Assembly (NCBI RefSeq): GCF_029624655.1
Contig: NZ_JARRSA010000037.1
Span: forward strand, 1-34,599
Length of the DNA stretch: 34,599 bases
From: Roseicyclus salinarum
Lineage (GTDB): Bacteria > Pseudomonadota > Alphaproteobacteria > Rhodobacterales > Rhodobacteraceae
Direction of reading: 5' to 3'
Shown here: piece by piece, positions 9,624 to 18,140 of the stretch
Layout: each line of letters opens with the position of its first letter
Position numbering within the stretch: the first letter of the stretch is position 1
The notes under the pieces: generated by a model
Databases searched by the model: none
What the model was told of the DNA's origin: nothing
The model's input: only the letters and a program-made list of their open reading frames with translations
Translations under genes and position numbers: made by a program

Positions 9624-12595
9624 GTGTCCTCTCCCACCGGAATCCGGCTTGCCGGCACCGTCTCGTCCCACTCGCCGTAGCGGGCGAGCTGGTCGTAGTC
9701 GCCGCGCCAGATCACGTTCCGGACGGCGCGCCGCGAGGGAAAGCCCGTGCCGGGGGCGAGATAATGCGACATCAGGCGCCGGAACTCGGCGGCGACACCC
9801 GCCACGTCCTCGGGCGTGGGGTCACGCTCCACGGTTTCGGGGCTGGCGCCAAGACCGATGTAGGCGATGCGCGCGGTCTCGAGCGGGCCGCCCTCTCCGA
9901 AGGCGCCGCCGGCCGCCATCGCGGCCTCGAGCCAAAGCTGCTTTGAGAAACTGCGTTCCTCCTTCTCGGTGGGCGGCTTGCCCGACTTGTAGTCGTAGAT
10001 CGCGATGCGCCCGTCGGGCAGGCGGTCGATGCGGTCGGCCTTTCCCACGAGCGTCAGGGGGCGCGGCAGGCCGGTCACGGTCCACGCCTTCTTCTCCTCC
10101 CGCAACCACGGCAGGGCGAAGTCCCGGCGCTCGGCCTCGGTGCGGATGAACCACGGCGCCACGCGGGCCAGCCGCGCGTGCCAGAGCCTGCGCGCGACGG
10201 GCCAGGGAACGCCGTCGAGGACGTCACCGGCAATCTCCATCAGCCGCGCCTCGGCGTCCTCCGGCATCTGCCGGGGATACGCGGCGAGGAAACGGTCGAG
10301 GATGTCGTGCAGGGACGACCCGCGCATCGCCGCGTCCGGCTGCGCCCGCAACGGATCGAGCGGCGAAAGCCCAAGGACGCGCCGCGCATACACCTTGTAG
10401 GGGTCGCGCACGAGGTCCTCGACCTCGGTGACGTTGATCCGGTCGGGCCGCGCGGCGGCGGGCGGGGCGGGCGCGGGGCGCGGGGCCGCATCGACCGCCG
10501 CGACCGGCCGCAGAAGCGTCTCGGCCCGCGCGATCCAGACGTCGCCCCGATCGCGCATCTCCTTCAGGTGAGCTTTCGAGGCGTCGCTCGCCCCGTCGAG
10601 CAGGTTGGTGATCCGGTTCAGCCAGCGCGAGGGCACGGTGTCCGTCTCGGCGTCGCGCTTCGCGCGCGAGAACCAGACCATCGGCGCGGCGGCCGCCTGC
10701 TGGAAGTCGTGCGCCGACAGCCCGATCGCCCGGTCGGGAAGGCGCAGGCCGGCCATATCGCGCAAGGCACGGTTCAGCCACGGGTCGGCCTTGGGCGCAG
10801 ACGGCCAGACCCCGTCGTTCAACCCCGCGAGGATCAGCAGCTCGGCCCCCTGCACACGAGCCTCCAGCGTGCCCCAGATCTGGATGAGGGCATGGGGCCG
10901 AAGCACGGACCGCGCCTCGCGGTCGGCCGCAAGCGCGGTGACGAAATCCGCGTAGTCGCGCGCGTTCATCGGCCCGCCATGCGCGGCCTCGGCCTGAAGG
11001 TCGGCGACAAGGGCCGCCGCCGCCTCGCCGCCATCGCTTTCGTAAAGGGTGCCGGCGCCCCCCTGCCCCGGCCCGGCGGCGATCGCCTCGGCCATCGCGA
11101 CATGGGCCGCAACGCGCTCGGCGAAGGGCATGGGGCCGGTCTCGCGCGGGGCAAGCAGCACCTCGGCGACCCAGTCGGCCCATTCGGTCGCAGGGCCGGC
11201 ATCCGTGCGGGCCGCAGCCCACGCGCGAAGGGTCGCGGGCTCGGGGAAGGCCACGCGCCCCCGCAGCGCCCGCAGTTCGAACTCACGGGAGAGGCGCAGG
11301 TGCGGGCCGCGGTCGGCCCCGGTGTGGGTCAGCGGATGCGACAGGATCGCCACCAGCCGCTCGGCGTCGAGCGGACCCGTCATCGCCTGCGCCACCAGCC
11401 GCAGAAAGCGTCCAGACGCGGTCAGACCCAGCGGTTCGCCACCACTGTCGTCGGGCACGATGTTCCAGCGGTCGAGCGCGGCGGCGACCTGCCGCGCGAG
11501 GTTGCGGTCGGGACTGACGAGGGCGGCGGCGACGCCGCGCTCGGCGGCCTCGCGCAGACCCAGCGCGATCGCCGTCGCCTCGGTCTGCGGGCTCGGCGCC
11601 TCGAGGAGCGTGACGTCGCGCAAGGCGTCCTCCAGCCCCTCCAGCCCGGGACCCTCCTCGCGCCACTGGTCCGTGACAGGCGCGGGACGCAGCGCGAGCG
11701 AGATCAGGCGGTTGCGGTGAACGCTTGCGGGCTTCATCGACGGCATCCATTCGGCGATGTCGGCGGGCGTCAGCCCCGCCGCCTCGGCGACCCGGGCGAG
11801 GCGATATTGCGGATGGTCCTCGCCGCCGAGGCCCTGCGTCCGCCGCCCCTCGATCAGCCGCCGCCAGATGTCGGCGGGCATGTCCCGGTCGAGACCCGGA
11901 AGCAGCACCGCCCCCTGCGGCAGGCGGGCCACCGCCTGCATCAGCCGCGCCGTCGCCCCGCGCGACCCGGTGGACCCCGCCACGAGGACGGGATGGGCGG
12001 GCGGCGCGGCCTCCCATTGCCGCACGAGGCGGTCGACAAGCTGCGTCTGCCGCGCCTCGGGGGTCAGGGCGGCGTCTTCGCCGAAGAACTCCTCGACCAC
12101 GCCGAGCACCGCCTGCGACCGCGCCCAGTAGCCCGACTGCGCGCCCATGTCGAGGCCCGCGATCGTCTCGGGGGTGACGCGCTCCTCGAACATCTCGCCC
12201 ATCAGGTCGGCCAGGCTGTCGGCAAGCGGGTAGATGGCGGAGCGCGGCGCGATAGCGGGATCGGCATCGATCAGCCGGCGGACCAGGTCGGCAAGCTTCA
12301 GGCGGATGCGAAGGCCCGGCATGGCCGGCGGAAGACCGGCGAGATCGGCGGCCTCCGACAGCGCGGCGACGGGACGGATGCGCGGCAGGAAACCCGGCGC
12401 CCGCGCGAGGTAGAGCGCCTGAAGCCTGCGCTGCATCCGGGCGTTGGCGACGTGGATCTCGACGCGCGCGATGGCCTCGGGCGGCTGCCCGGCGAGGCGG
12501 GCGTCCAGCCCGGCGACCAGCGCCTCGCAGAAGTCCACGCCAAGCGCGGTGGCGAAGACCCGCGGCGCGTCCGACGTCTCAAAGATCCGCGTCAT
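9620..12595 (-). CDS. addB: Double-strand break repair protein AddB (alphaproteobacterial type)
   Basis: A 991-residue AddB subunit, the partner of AddA. Its helicase-like part is degenerate: the P-loop position reads GSTGSRGAT, without the Walker A lysine, so it probably recognises DNA rather than hydrolysing ATP. A C-terminal RecB-like nuclease motif, IAIYDYKSGK, lies near residue 868. The only cysteine I find is near residue 22, so the four-cysteine iron-sulfur cluster of Bacillus AddB is absent, as is usual in this class. The ATG at 12593-12595 lies 17 bp inside the end of the preceding murU-like gene, and addA begins on its stop codon. The operon order is murU-like, addB, addA. Confidence 0.94.
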   Translation of the reverse strand: MTRIFETSDAPRVFATALGVDFCEALVAGLDARLAGQPPEAIARVEIHVANARMQRRLQALYLARAPGFLPRIRPVAALSEAADLAGLPPAMPGLRIRLKLADLVRRLIDADPAIAPRSAIYPLADSLADLMGEMFEERVTPETIAGLDMGAQSGYWARSQAVLGVVEEFFGEDAALTPEARQTQLVDRLVRQWEAAPPAHPVLVAGSTGSRGATARLMQAVARLPQGAVLLPGLDRDMPADIWRRLIEGRRTQGLGGEDHPQYRLARVAEAAGLTPADIAEWMPSMKPASVHRNRLISLALRPAPVTDQWREEGPGLEGLEDALRDVTLLEAPSPQTEATAIALGLREAAERGVAAALVSPDRNLARQVAAALDRWNIVPDDSGGEPLGLTASGRFLRLVAQAMTGPLDAERLVAILSHPLTHTGADRGPHLRLSREFELRALRGRVAFPEPATLRAWAAARTDAGPATEWADWVAEVLLAPRETGPMPFAERVAAHVAMAEAIAAGPGQGGAGTLYESDGGEAAAALVADLQAEAAHGGPMNARDYADFVTALAADREARSVLRPHALIQIWGTLEARVQGAELLILAGLNDGVWPSAPKADPWLNRALRDMAGLRLPDRAIGLSAHDFQQAAAAPMVWFSRAKRDAETDTVPSRWLNRITNLLDGASDASKAHLKEMRDRGDVWIARAETLLRPVAAVDAAPRPAPAPPAAARPDRINVTEVEDLVRDPYKVYARRVLGLSPLDPLRAQPDAAMRGSSLHDILDRFLAAYPRQMPEDAEARLMEIAGDVLDGVPWPVARRLWHARLARVAPWFIRTEAERRDFALPWLREEKKAWTVTGLPRPLTLVGKADRIDRLPDGRIAIYDYKSGKPPTEKEERSFSKQLWLEAAMAAGGAFGEGGPLETARIAYIGLGASPETVERDPTPEDVAGVAAEFRRLMSHYLAPGTGFPSRRAVRNVIWRGDYDQLARYGEWDETVPASRIPVGEDT

Positions 12596-13280
12596 GGCCA
12601 AGCATCTCCTCCGCCGCGGCGATGCCCCCGGGATGGCCGACATCGGCCCATCTGCGGTCATGCATCACTCCGTGGAGCCGGCCCTCCGCCCGCATCGCGT
12701 CCCATGTCTCGCGCAGCGAGAACACGGCGCCTTTTCGCGCCGCGATCCTGCCGGTGTCGATCAGCTGGGCGCCTACATAGACGGGGCTTCCGGGGCCACG
12801 GTCCCACGCAAGGCGTCCCGCGCCATCCATCGCGAAATCGCCGCCGCCCTGCCGGCCGACCGCCCGCGCGCGCGGCACCAGCGCAAGCAGCGCGTCCATG
12901 CGCGCGGGATCCCACGCAGCGGCAAGCGCGGCAAGGGGCGAGGCCCCCTCCCAGACCGCGTCGGCGTTCAGCGTGAAGATCGGCCCGCCGCCAAGTGCGC
13001 CGATCGCGTTCTTCACGGCCCCGCCGCTGTCCAGAATCGTGGGGCTTTCATGCAGGAAAACAACGTCGGGAGCGTTCGACCGCAACCAGCCCTCGATCGC
13101 GGCGGCCATGTAATGCCCGTTGACGGCGATGGGCGCGGCGCCGACCGCCCGCGCGGCCTCGAGCGCGTGGGCCAGGAGGGGCCGGCCCGCCACCTCGATC
13201 AGGACCTTGGGCCGGTCGCGGGTCAGGGCGGCCATGCGCGTCCCGAATCCCGCGGCGAGGATGAGGCAGGGATGGCTCAC
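12579..13280 (-). CDS. murU: Nucleotidyltransferase, probable N-acetylmuramate-1-phosphate uridylyltransferase (MurU-like)
   Basis: A 233-residue sugar-1-phosphate nucleotidyltransferase. The N-terminal LILAAGFGTRM loop (about residues 7-16) and DRPKVLIEVAGRPLL with Lys25 bind the nucleotide and sugar phosphate; LNADAVW supplies the metal-binding aspartate. The size and the adjacent kinase match the AmgK/MurU route, which turns recovered MurNAc into UDP-MurNAc and bypasses de novo synthesis, giving intrinsic fosfomycin tolerance in pseudomonads. The start is the GTG at 13278-13280, overlapping the kinase stop as GTGA. The 3' end overlaps the addB start by 17 bp. Substrate is inferred from context; a mannose- or glucose-1-phosphate enzyme remains possible. 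Confidence 0.82.
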   Translation of the reverse strand: MSHPCLILAAGFGTRMAALTRDRPKVLIEVAGRPLLAHALEAARAVGAAPIAVNGHYMAAAIEGWLRSNAPDVVFLHESPTILDSGGAVKNAIGALGGGPIFTLNADAVWEGASPLAALAAAWDPARMDALLALVPRARAVGRQGGGDFAMDGAGRLAWDRGPGSPVYVGAQLIDTGRIAARKGAVFSLRETWDAMRAEGRLHGVMHDRRWADVGHPGGIAAAEEMLGHDADL

Positions 13281-14254
13281 GCGGCGACCTCTTGCCAGGG
13301 CGCGGTGCGATCGACGAGGTCCCCGACAAGGGGGCCAAGGTCCGCAAGGCCGGGGTTCGCCGCCGCGCGCAGAAGAAGCGCGCGCGTGCGCGGCAGGTAG
13401 CGCGCGTAGGCGGGACGCCCCATCCCGTGCGCGAGACGGCGGAAAATCCCGAGGATGCGGATGTTGCGCTGGAGCGACAGGAGGTCCACGCGCAGCGAAA
13501 GCTCGGCCTCCGGCAGGCCGCGGGCCCCGGCATAGTCCGCGATCAGGTCCTTGCGCCACGACGCGGGCACCACGCGCCTCGGGTCGTCCACGAGCGAGGC
13601 GAGGTCGTAGCCGTCCGGCAGGATCAGCGCGTCCTGGAAGTCCAGAAGCCCGATGCGCGCGACGCCCTCCCGCTCGGGTCGCCACATCAGGTTGTCGCCG
13701 TGCACGTCGCGCAGGGCCACGGCCGGGCGCGCGTCGCAGACGGCCGCGAGGCGTTCGGCCAGCCTGTCGCGCAGGGTGGCCTGCAACGTCCCGGCGCCGC
13801 CGAGCTGGTCGAAGGTGATCCCGGTCATGGCGGACATCCCCTCGGGCGACGGCCGGTCGAGGCCGCACGGCGCCTCGGCCGCCGCAACCCGCGCGAGCGC
13901 GGCGACGGCGGCGCGGTAGGCCGGCAGGGCCTCGGGGCTGTCGTCCTCCAGAAGACGCGAAAGCGGGATGCGCCCGAGGTCCTCCAGCAGCAGGAGCCCG
14001 GCCTCGGGGTCGGCGGCGATCTCGGCCGGCGCGCCGAGGCCCGCGCCCCGCAGCCACGCCGCGATCCGGCGGAAGGCATCGTATTGCTTGCGCGCCTCAA
14101 CCGATGCGGCGACGGGCGCTCGCATCAGGACGGCGCTTTTCCCATCGGCCCGCACAAGGCGCACGTAGCTCCGGTCGGAGGCGTCCGCGGCAACGGGCTC
14201 TTCGCGGCTGCCGTGCCACCCCGCCTGGGCGAGCATCCCGGCGGCGGCGGTCAC
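13277..14254 (-). CDS. amgK: APH-family sugar kinase, probable N-acetylmuramate/N-acetylglucosamine kinase (AmgK-like)
   Basis: A 325-residue kinase with the aminoglycoside-phosphotransferase fold. It probably makes the anomeric sugar-1-phosphate used by the downstream uridylyltransferase. The catalytic loop is LRDVHGDNLM: Asp183 and Asn188 hold the HxDxxxxN spacing, but the usual histidine two residues before the aspartate is leucine. LLDFQDA (Asp205) is the DFG-like metal site, and LLLLEDLG is the hinge. The GTG at 14252-14254 overlaps the tsaE stop as GTGA, which favours it over an internal ATG at residue 7. The immediate murU-like neighbour supports cell-wall-sugar recycling rather than antibiotic modification. 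Confidence 0.82.
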   Translation of the reverse strand: MTAAAGMLAQAGWHGSREEPVAADASDRSYVRLVRADGKSAVLMRAPVAASVEARKQYDAFRRIAAWLRGAGLGAPAEIAADPEAGLLLLEDLGRIPLSRLLEDDSPEALPAYRAAVAALARVAAAEAPCGLDRPSPEGMSAMTGITFDQLGGAGTLQATLRDRLAERLAAVCDARPAVALRDVHGDNLMWRPEREGVARIGLLDFQDALILPDGYDLASLVDDPRRVVPASWRKDLIADYAGARGLPEAELSLRVDLLSLQRNIRILGIFRRLAHGMGRPAYARYLPRTRALLLRAAANPGLADLGPLVGDLVDRTAPWQEVAA

Positions 14255-14811
14255 GGCGTGACCTCAGACCAGATTGGCGCAAGCCGCGCCGCGAGCGGTG
14301 CGTCGGGCCGCGACCAGAACGTGAAGAGCCTGCTTTCGGCAGGACCGTCCAGATCCGGTTCGATCCGGACGAGCACTGCGTCGTCGGGCCAGTCGGGAGC
14401 CATGCGTTCAGGCCACTCGACAAGGCAACGCGCCTCGTCCATCGCGACGTCGAGGCCCAGTTCCACGATCTCGTCGGGTCCGCCGAGGCGGTAGAGGTCG
14501 GCATGCCAGATCTCGCCCGCGTCGGTCTCGTAGGTCTGGACCAGCGTGAAGGACGGCGAAGGAACCTCGGCCGTGGCGCCGCCGGGCCCGAGGGCGTGAC
14601 GGATGAAGGCCCGCGCCAGATGCGTCTTTCCAGCGCCGAGCTCACCGGACAGCAGGATCGTGTCGCCGCATCGCGTGGCGTCGGCAAGGCGCGCAGCAAG
14701 GGCGTCCGAGCCTGCAGCTTCGGTCACGTGCACGGTGCCGAGGGCCGTCCAGCCGCGCGGCGCGTGCCAGCCATCGACCGGATCGGTCCGAGGGAAATGC
14801 GTGGAGCTCAT
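14251..14811 (-). CDS. tsaE: tRNA threonylcarbamoyladenosine biosynthesis ATPase TsaE
   Basis: A 186-residue P-loop ATPase of the TsaE family. With TsaB and TsaD it completes the t6A37 modification on ANN-decoding tRNAs in the cytoplasm. Walker A is SGELGAGKTHLARAF (Lys62); family segments VPSPSFTLVQTYE, HADLYRLG and LVEWPERM follow. The protein is longer than the usual 150-160 residues because of about 25 extra N-terminal residues, so the true start could be later. I took the ATG at 14809-14811; an in-frame TTG lies at 14829. No strong ribosome site settles the choice. It overlaps the amgK-like start and appears to open the operon running to trxA. Confidence 0.9.
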   Translation of the reverse strand: MSSTHFPRTDPVDGWHAPRGWTALGTVHVTEAAGSDALAARLADATRCGDTILLSGELGAGKTHLARAFIRHALGPGGATAEVPSPSFTLVQTYETDAGEIWHADLYRLGGPDEIVELGLDVAMDEARCLVEWPERMAPDWPDDAVLVRIEPDLDGPAESRLFTFWSRPDAPLAARLAPIWSEVTP

Positions 14812-14850
14812 CCGCGCAACTCTAGACAAGGCGGCCGCCTCTGCAACCGC

Positions 14851-16542
14851 TCAGGCCGCGCCCTCGCCCTGCCGCACGACCGGTGTGGCGACCCCGCCCG
14901 ATGCAAGCTCGGAACGGGTCGGCCCGTCCACCGGAAGCCAGCCCGTCGTCGGATCGTCGAAGGCGGCGTCGGCGGACAGGAACCAGACGATGGTGTGCCC
15001 GCCCTTCAGCGGCGCGACGCGGCACAGCACCCGCTGCCCGCCCAGGCGCGTCACGGTTTCCGCCCAGGCCGCGCGGTCCGTCGCATGCGCCGCGAAATCC
15101 CTGATCTCGCCCCAGAGGCCCGTGGGCGCGAAGGCGGCCCGCCAGCGCCGGCTGACCTCGAGCAGGGGTTCGGCGCGCGCGCCATCGCCGTCGTCCGGCC
15201 CCCAGAGCGCGTCGTAGGCCGCATTCGTCGTCACGGCCTGCCCGTCGCGGTCGAAGACGGCGAAGGCGGCGGCCGTATCGTCGAGCACGCATCGATAGAG
15301 GTCGAGGTCCGATCGGAACCGGCGCGTCAGCGAGATCTCCTTGCTGATGTCCTCGAACATGAACGCGATCGCCCCGCCCGGATGCGGCCGCCCGGTCACG
15401 CGGAGGCTGACCCCCGAGGGCAGCGTCCAGAGCTCGTGATAGGTTCCCTCCTCGGCGCGCTGTTCGAGATGTTCGATCTCCTCGCGCCAGGTGCGGTAGT
15501 CGCGCGGTTCGGGCATCCTGCGCCGCTCGCGCAGCTGATCGAGAAACGCCCGCAGCGTCGGACGCCGCGACAGGTCGCCCGGCTCAAGCGTGGAGATCGT
15601 GACGAGGGCGGGATTGAACAGGACCAGCTCGCGCTTGGCGTCGAAGACCGCAAGGCCGATGGGCAGGTTGGCGAAGGTCTTGGACAGGGTCTGAACGAAG
15701 TCGCGCAGCGTCGCCTCGGCCGCAACCAGGCGGTCGATGCGGCGCGCGCTGTAGAGAACGATCCCCGCCGGACGCTTCATCGCGGCGACCTCGAACCAGA
15801 ACGGATCCTCGCGCCCGGGGACCTCGACCCGGCAGCGGCGCAGGCTTCCCTCGGGCGGATGGGGGTCCAGCTGCTCGCCGAACAGGCGGGGCAGCGGCCA
15901 CCCGATGCGGCCGGTCTCGCCGCCGGCGACGTGCTCCGCCAGTTCGAGGTAGGGCAGGTTCGCCCAGACCACGCGGCCGTCGCGCGCCTCCTTCCACTGC
16001 ATGGCGGCGGACAGGTCCAGCGCGTGGCGAAGTTCCTCCGCCTCCCGCTCGACGGCGCCGAGGGACTGCACGTCCACCGCGCGCCTGTCGCCCACGTCCT
16101 CGACCGGCATCACCGTCACCACCAGACGGTCGTGCATCACGCGCCCCACCACCGAAAGCGCGTCGGGGCCGAGATATCCGATCAGAAAGAACGGCTCGCC
16201 GCGGCGGGCGAGGGCCGACATGCGGTCGGCGATATCGGGGTGGAGCGCACCGACCGCCTCGCCCAGCGCGGCGAAGGCGCGGGATGGATCCACGCCGGGA
16301 TCGAGGAACGGGTCGTCCCCGCCGATGGCCGACACGAGCGTCCCGTCGCGGAATTCGTAGCGGCTGGTCGCAAGAAGTGCGGAGCGGTCCGAGAACGCGG
16401 CCGCGGATCCCCCGTCGCCCGAGACCTCGTGTCGGCGCGCCACGACACGCTGGAGATAGCCCGTCAGAACCACGGCTGCCGCGGCCGACAACAGGCTGAT
16501 CGCCGCAAAGAGGAGGTAGACCAACCCTCCGGTAAGGATCAT
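14851..16542 (-). CDS. PAS-domain protein, DivL-like, lacking histidine-kinase catalytic domain
   Basis: A 563-residue protein with one N-terminal membrane segment (about residues 1-25: a hydrophobic run ending in LTGYLQRVV), an RR-rich cytoplasmic start, then PAS-like regions. The clearest are LPIGLAVFDAKRELVLFNPAL with IAFMFEDISKE, and AAAFAVFDRDGQAVTTNAAYDALWG. No H-box, N-box or G-box kinase motif follows; the protein stops soon after the last PAS. Rhodobacterales DivL proteins have this kinase-less form and in Rhodobacter capsulatus DivL influences CtrA phosphorylation and gene transfer agent production. The CtrA box at 16603-16617 supports that assignment. I chose the ATG at 16540-16542, preceded by GGGGAAG at good spacing; an ATG at 16564-16566 has no usable spacing. 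DivL identity is inference. Confidence 0.72.
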   Translation of the reverse strand: MILTGGLVYLLFAAISLLSAAAAVVLTGYLQRVVARRHEVSGDGGSAAAFSDRSALLATSRYEFRDGTLVSAIGGDDPFLDPGVDPSRAFAALGEAVGALHPDIADRMSALARRGEPFFLIGYLGPDALSVVGRVMHDRLVVTVMPVEDVGDRRAVDVQSLGAVEREAEELRHALDLSAAMQWKEARDGRVVWANLPYLELAEHVAGGETGRIGWPLPRLFGEQLDPHPPEGSLRRCRVEVPGREDPFWFEVAAMKRPAGIVLYSARRIDRLVAAEATLRDFVQTLSKTFANLPIGLAVFDAKRELVLFNPALVTISTLEPGDLSRRPTLRAFLDQLRERRRMPEPRDYRTWREEIEHLEQRAEEGTYHELWTLPSGVSLRVTGRPHPGGAIAFMFEDISKEISLTRRFRSDLDLYRCVLDDTAAAFAVFDRDGQAVTTNAAYDALWGPDDGDGARAEPLLEVSRRWRAAFAPTGLWGEIRDFAAHATDRAAWAETVTRLGGQRVLCRVAPLKGGHTIVWFLSADAAFDDPTTGWLPVDGPTRSELASGGVATPVVRQGEGAA

Positions 16543-16602
16543 CGCAGACTTCCCCGGCGCTTCCATTCCCCCGCTTGCTTCGGGACGATGCAGCCCGAAA
16601 CG

Positions 16603-16617
16603 TTAACGGAGCGTTAA
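16603..16617 (-). promoter_or_regulatory. Predicted CtrA binding site upstream of the DivL-like gene
   Basis: The sequence TTAAC-N5-GTTAA (TTAA at 16603-16606 and 16614-16617, seven bases between) is a perfect, symmetric match to the CtrA box TTAA-N7-TTAA. It lies 61-75 bp before the chosen start of the DivL-like gene and between that gene and the regB stop. TTAA is very rare in this GC-rich window; by eye I found only one other, near 29161. Confidence 0.75.
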
Positions 16618-16643
16618 TGAAAATCACCGGCGCCGGGCCGCGC

Positions 16644-18047
16644 TCAGACGGCGATGGGCTGGTTCTCACCGAGGGGCGCGTTCGCCTCGTCCTCCAGAAG
16701 CCCGATCGCATGGTGCGGCCACGTCACCTCGACGCGCGCCCCGCTTTTGCCTGTCACGTCCTCGCGCACGAGGAAGGGGTCGCTTGCGTTCAGGAACGAA
16801 AGCGTTGCGCCCGAGCGTTCCAGCAGCGTCTTCGCGATGAACAGCCCGAGGCCCATTCCCTCGTAGCCCGGCCGCGCGCGGTCCGGGCCGCGCGCGCGGC
16901 GGCGAAGGAACGGATCGCCCAGGCGTCCCAGCAGGTCCTGGGGGAAACCGGACCCGTCGTCCGTGATCGTCACCCGGATCACGCCGTCGCCCCAGGTCCC
17001 TTCGACCCATACCCGCGTTTCGGCGAAATCCACCGCGTTCTGCACGAGGTTCCGAATGCCGTGGATGATCTCGGGCTTGCGCCAGACGATGGGCTGCCCC
17101 TCGGGCGCGCCCTCGCACGCGGAGAAGTCCATGTCGATGTCGATGCCACGCGCCGCGTGGGGCTCGGCCGCCTCGCGCACCACGGCGCCCAGCGGGGCCG
17201 AGCGCATGTGAAGGTCGTCCTTCCCGGCGCGCCCCATGGAGCGCAGGATGTCGCGGCACCGGTCGGCCTGCTGGCTGATGAGCTTCGCGTCGTCCATCAG
17301 CTCGGGGTGCCCCTCCAGCTCTTCCGCAAGCTCGGTCGACACCAGCTTGATCGTCGCGAGCGGCGTCCCGAGCTCGTGCGCGGCGGCGGCGACCACGCCG
17401 CCGAGGTCGGTCAGCTTCTGCTCGCGCGCAAGGGCCATCTGCGTCGCCAGAAGCGCCTGGCTCATCGAGTGGCTTTCCTGCGTGATCCGCCGCGCGTAGG
17501 CCGACAGGAAGATGATGCCGATCGTGATCGAGATCCAGAAGCCAAGGATGAACAGGTCGGGCAACCGCAGGACCTCGCCGGTGGTCAGGGTCAGCGGAAC
17601 GTGGAAATAAGCCAGAAGCGAGATCAGGACGATCGCGAGCGCGCCCAGGATCGTGGTCGATCGCATGGTCAAGGCCGTCGCCGAAATCGTCACCGGCGCG
17701 AGGATCAGCAGGGCGAAGGGATTGTTCAGCCCGCCCGTCAGGAACAGCAGGAACGATAGCTGCGCGAGGTCGAACAGCAGCGTCAGCATCGCGTCCCGGT
17801 CGCTGAGGCGCTGGTTCTCGGGAAAGATCGACATCGCGATCAGGTTCGAGATCACGCTCGCCCCGATGGCGAGGAAGCACAGGCCAAGCTCGATCCGAAG
17901 GCCGAGATAGAAGCTTGCCGTAACGACGGTCACCGTCTGGCCGAGGATGGCCAGCCAGCGCAGCACCAGAAGGGTCCGCAGGCGGACCCAGTCGCTGCGG
18001 GTGTCCTGCCGGACGAGTTCGAGTGCGGGGTCGGTGGGGCCAGCCAT
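16644..18047 (-). CDS. regB: Redox-sensing histidine kinase RegB (PrrB)
   Basis: A 467-residue membrane sensor kinase. Six hydrophobic segments fill residues 25-190. The ubiquinone-binding heptapeptide GGLNNPF is at 105-111. The H-box is HELGTPLATIKL with phospho-acceptor His224, and the redox-active cysteine sits in QADRCRDIL (Cys264). Both nearly match the Rhodobacter capsulatus numbering. N-box NLVQNAVDFA, the DDGSGFP G1 box and GMGLGLFIAK G2 box are complete. RegB phosphorylates RegA when the quinone pool and cytosol are reduced, controlling respiration, CO2 and nitrogen fixation and, where present, photosynthesis. It is divergent from senC, with regA beyond, the classical cluster order. 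Confidence 0.96.
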   Translation of the reverse strand: MAGPTDPALELVRQDTRSDWVRLRTLLVLRWLAILGQTVTVVTASFYLGLRIELGLCFLAIGASVISNLIAMSIFPENQRLSDRDAMLTLLFDLAQLSFLLFLTGGLNNPFALLILAPVTISATALTMRSTTILGALAIVLISLLAYFHVPLTLTTGEVLRLPDLFILGFWISITIGIIFLSAYARRITQESHSMSQALLATQMALAREQKLTDLGGVVAAAAHELGTPLATIKLVSTELAEELEGHPELMDDAKLISQQADRCRDILRSMGRAGKDDLHMRSAPLGAVVREAAEPHAARGIDIDMDFSACEGAPEGQPIVWRKPEIIHGIRNLVQNAVDFAETRVWVEGTWGDGVIRVTITDDGSGFPQDLLGRLGDPFLRRRARGPDRARPGYEGMGLGLFIAKTLLERSGATLSFLNASDPFLVREDVTGKSGARVEVTWPHHAIGLLEDEANAPLGENQPIAV

Positions 18048-18140
18048 GAGGGGCGTTCCGTCGCAGTTGCGGCATCGTGAATTGATAGGTCTCAGCGGCT
18101 AGGTAATCAACGTCGCCATCCCCGCACGAGGAGCCTCACC
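18048..18140. promoter_or_regulatory. Divergent regB/senC promoter region
   Basis: These 93 bp separate the divergent regB and senC starts, so both promoters and any shared operator must lie here. I see no unambiguous -35/-10 pair. The GAGGAGCC ribosome site for senC is at about 18128-18135. Two motifs resembling RegA half-sites (GTCGC, GCGGC) near 18060-18073 are in the everted order, so I do not call a RegA box. Confidence 0.45.

Noticed and set aside
10178-12976. A 932-codon open frame on the plus strand, antisense to addB
   Set aside because: It is a GC-rich shadow of addB: Arg/Gly/His/Pro-rich low-complexity translation, no domain, and fully covered by a well-supported gene on the other strand. 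The same applies to the long antisense frames at 6906-8654, 14104-16617, 18099-20003 and 23485-25407.
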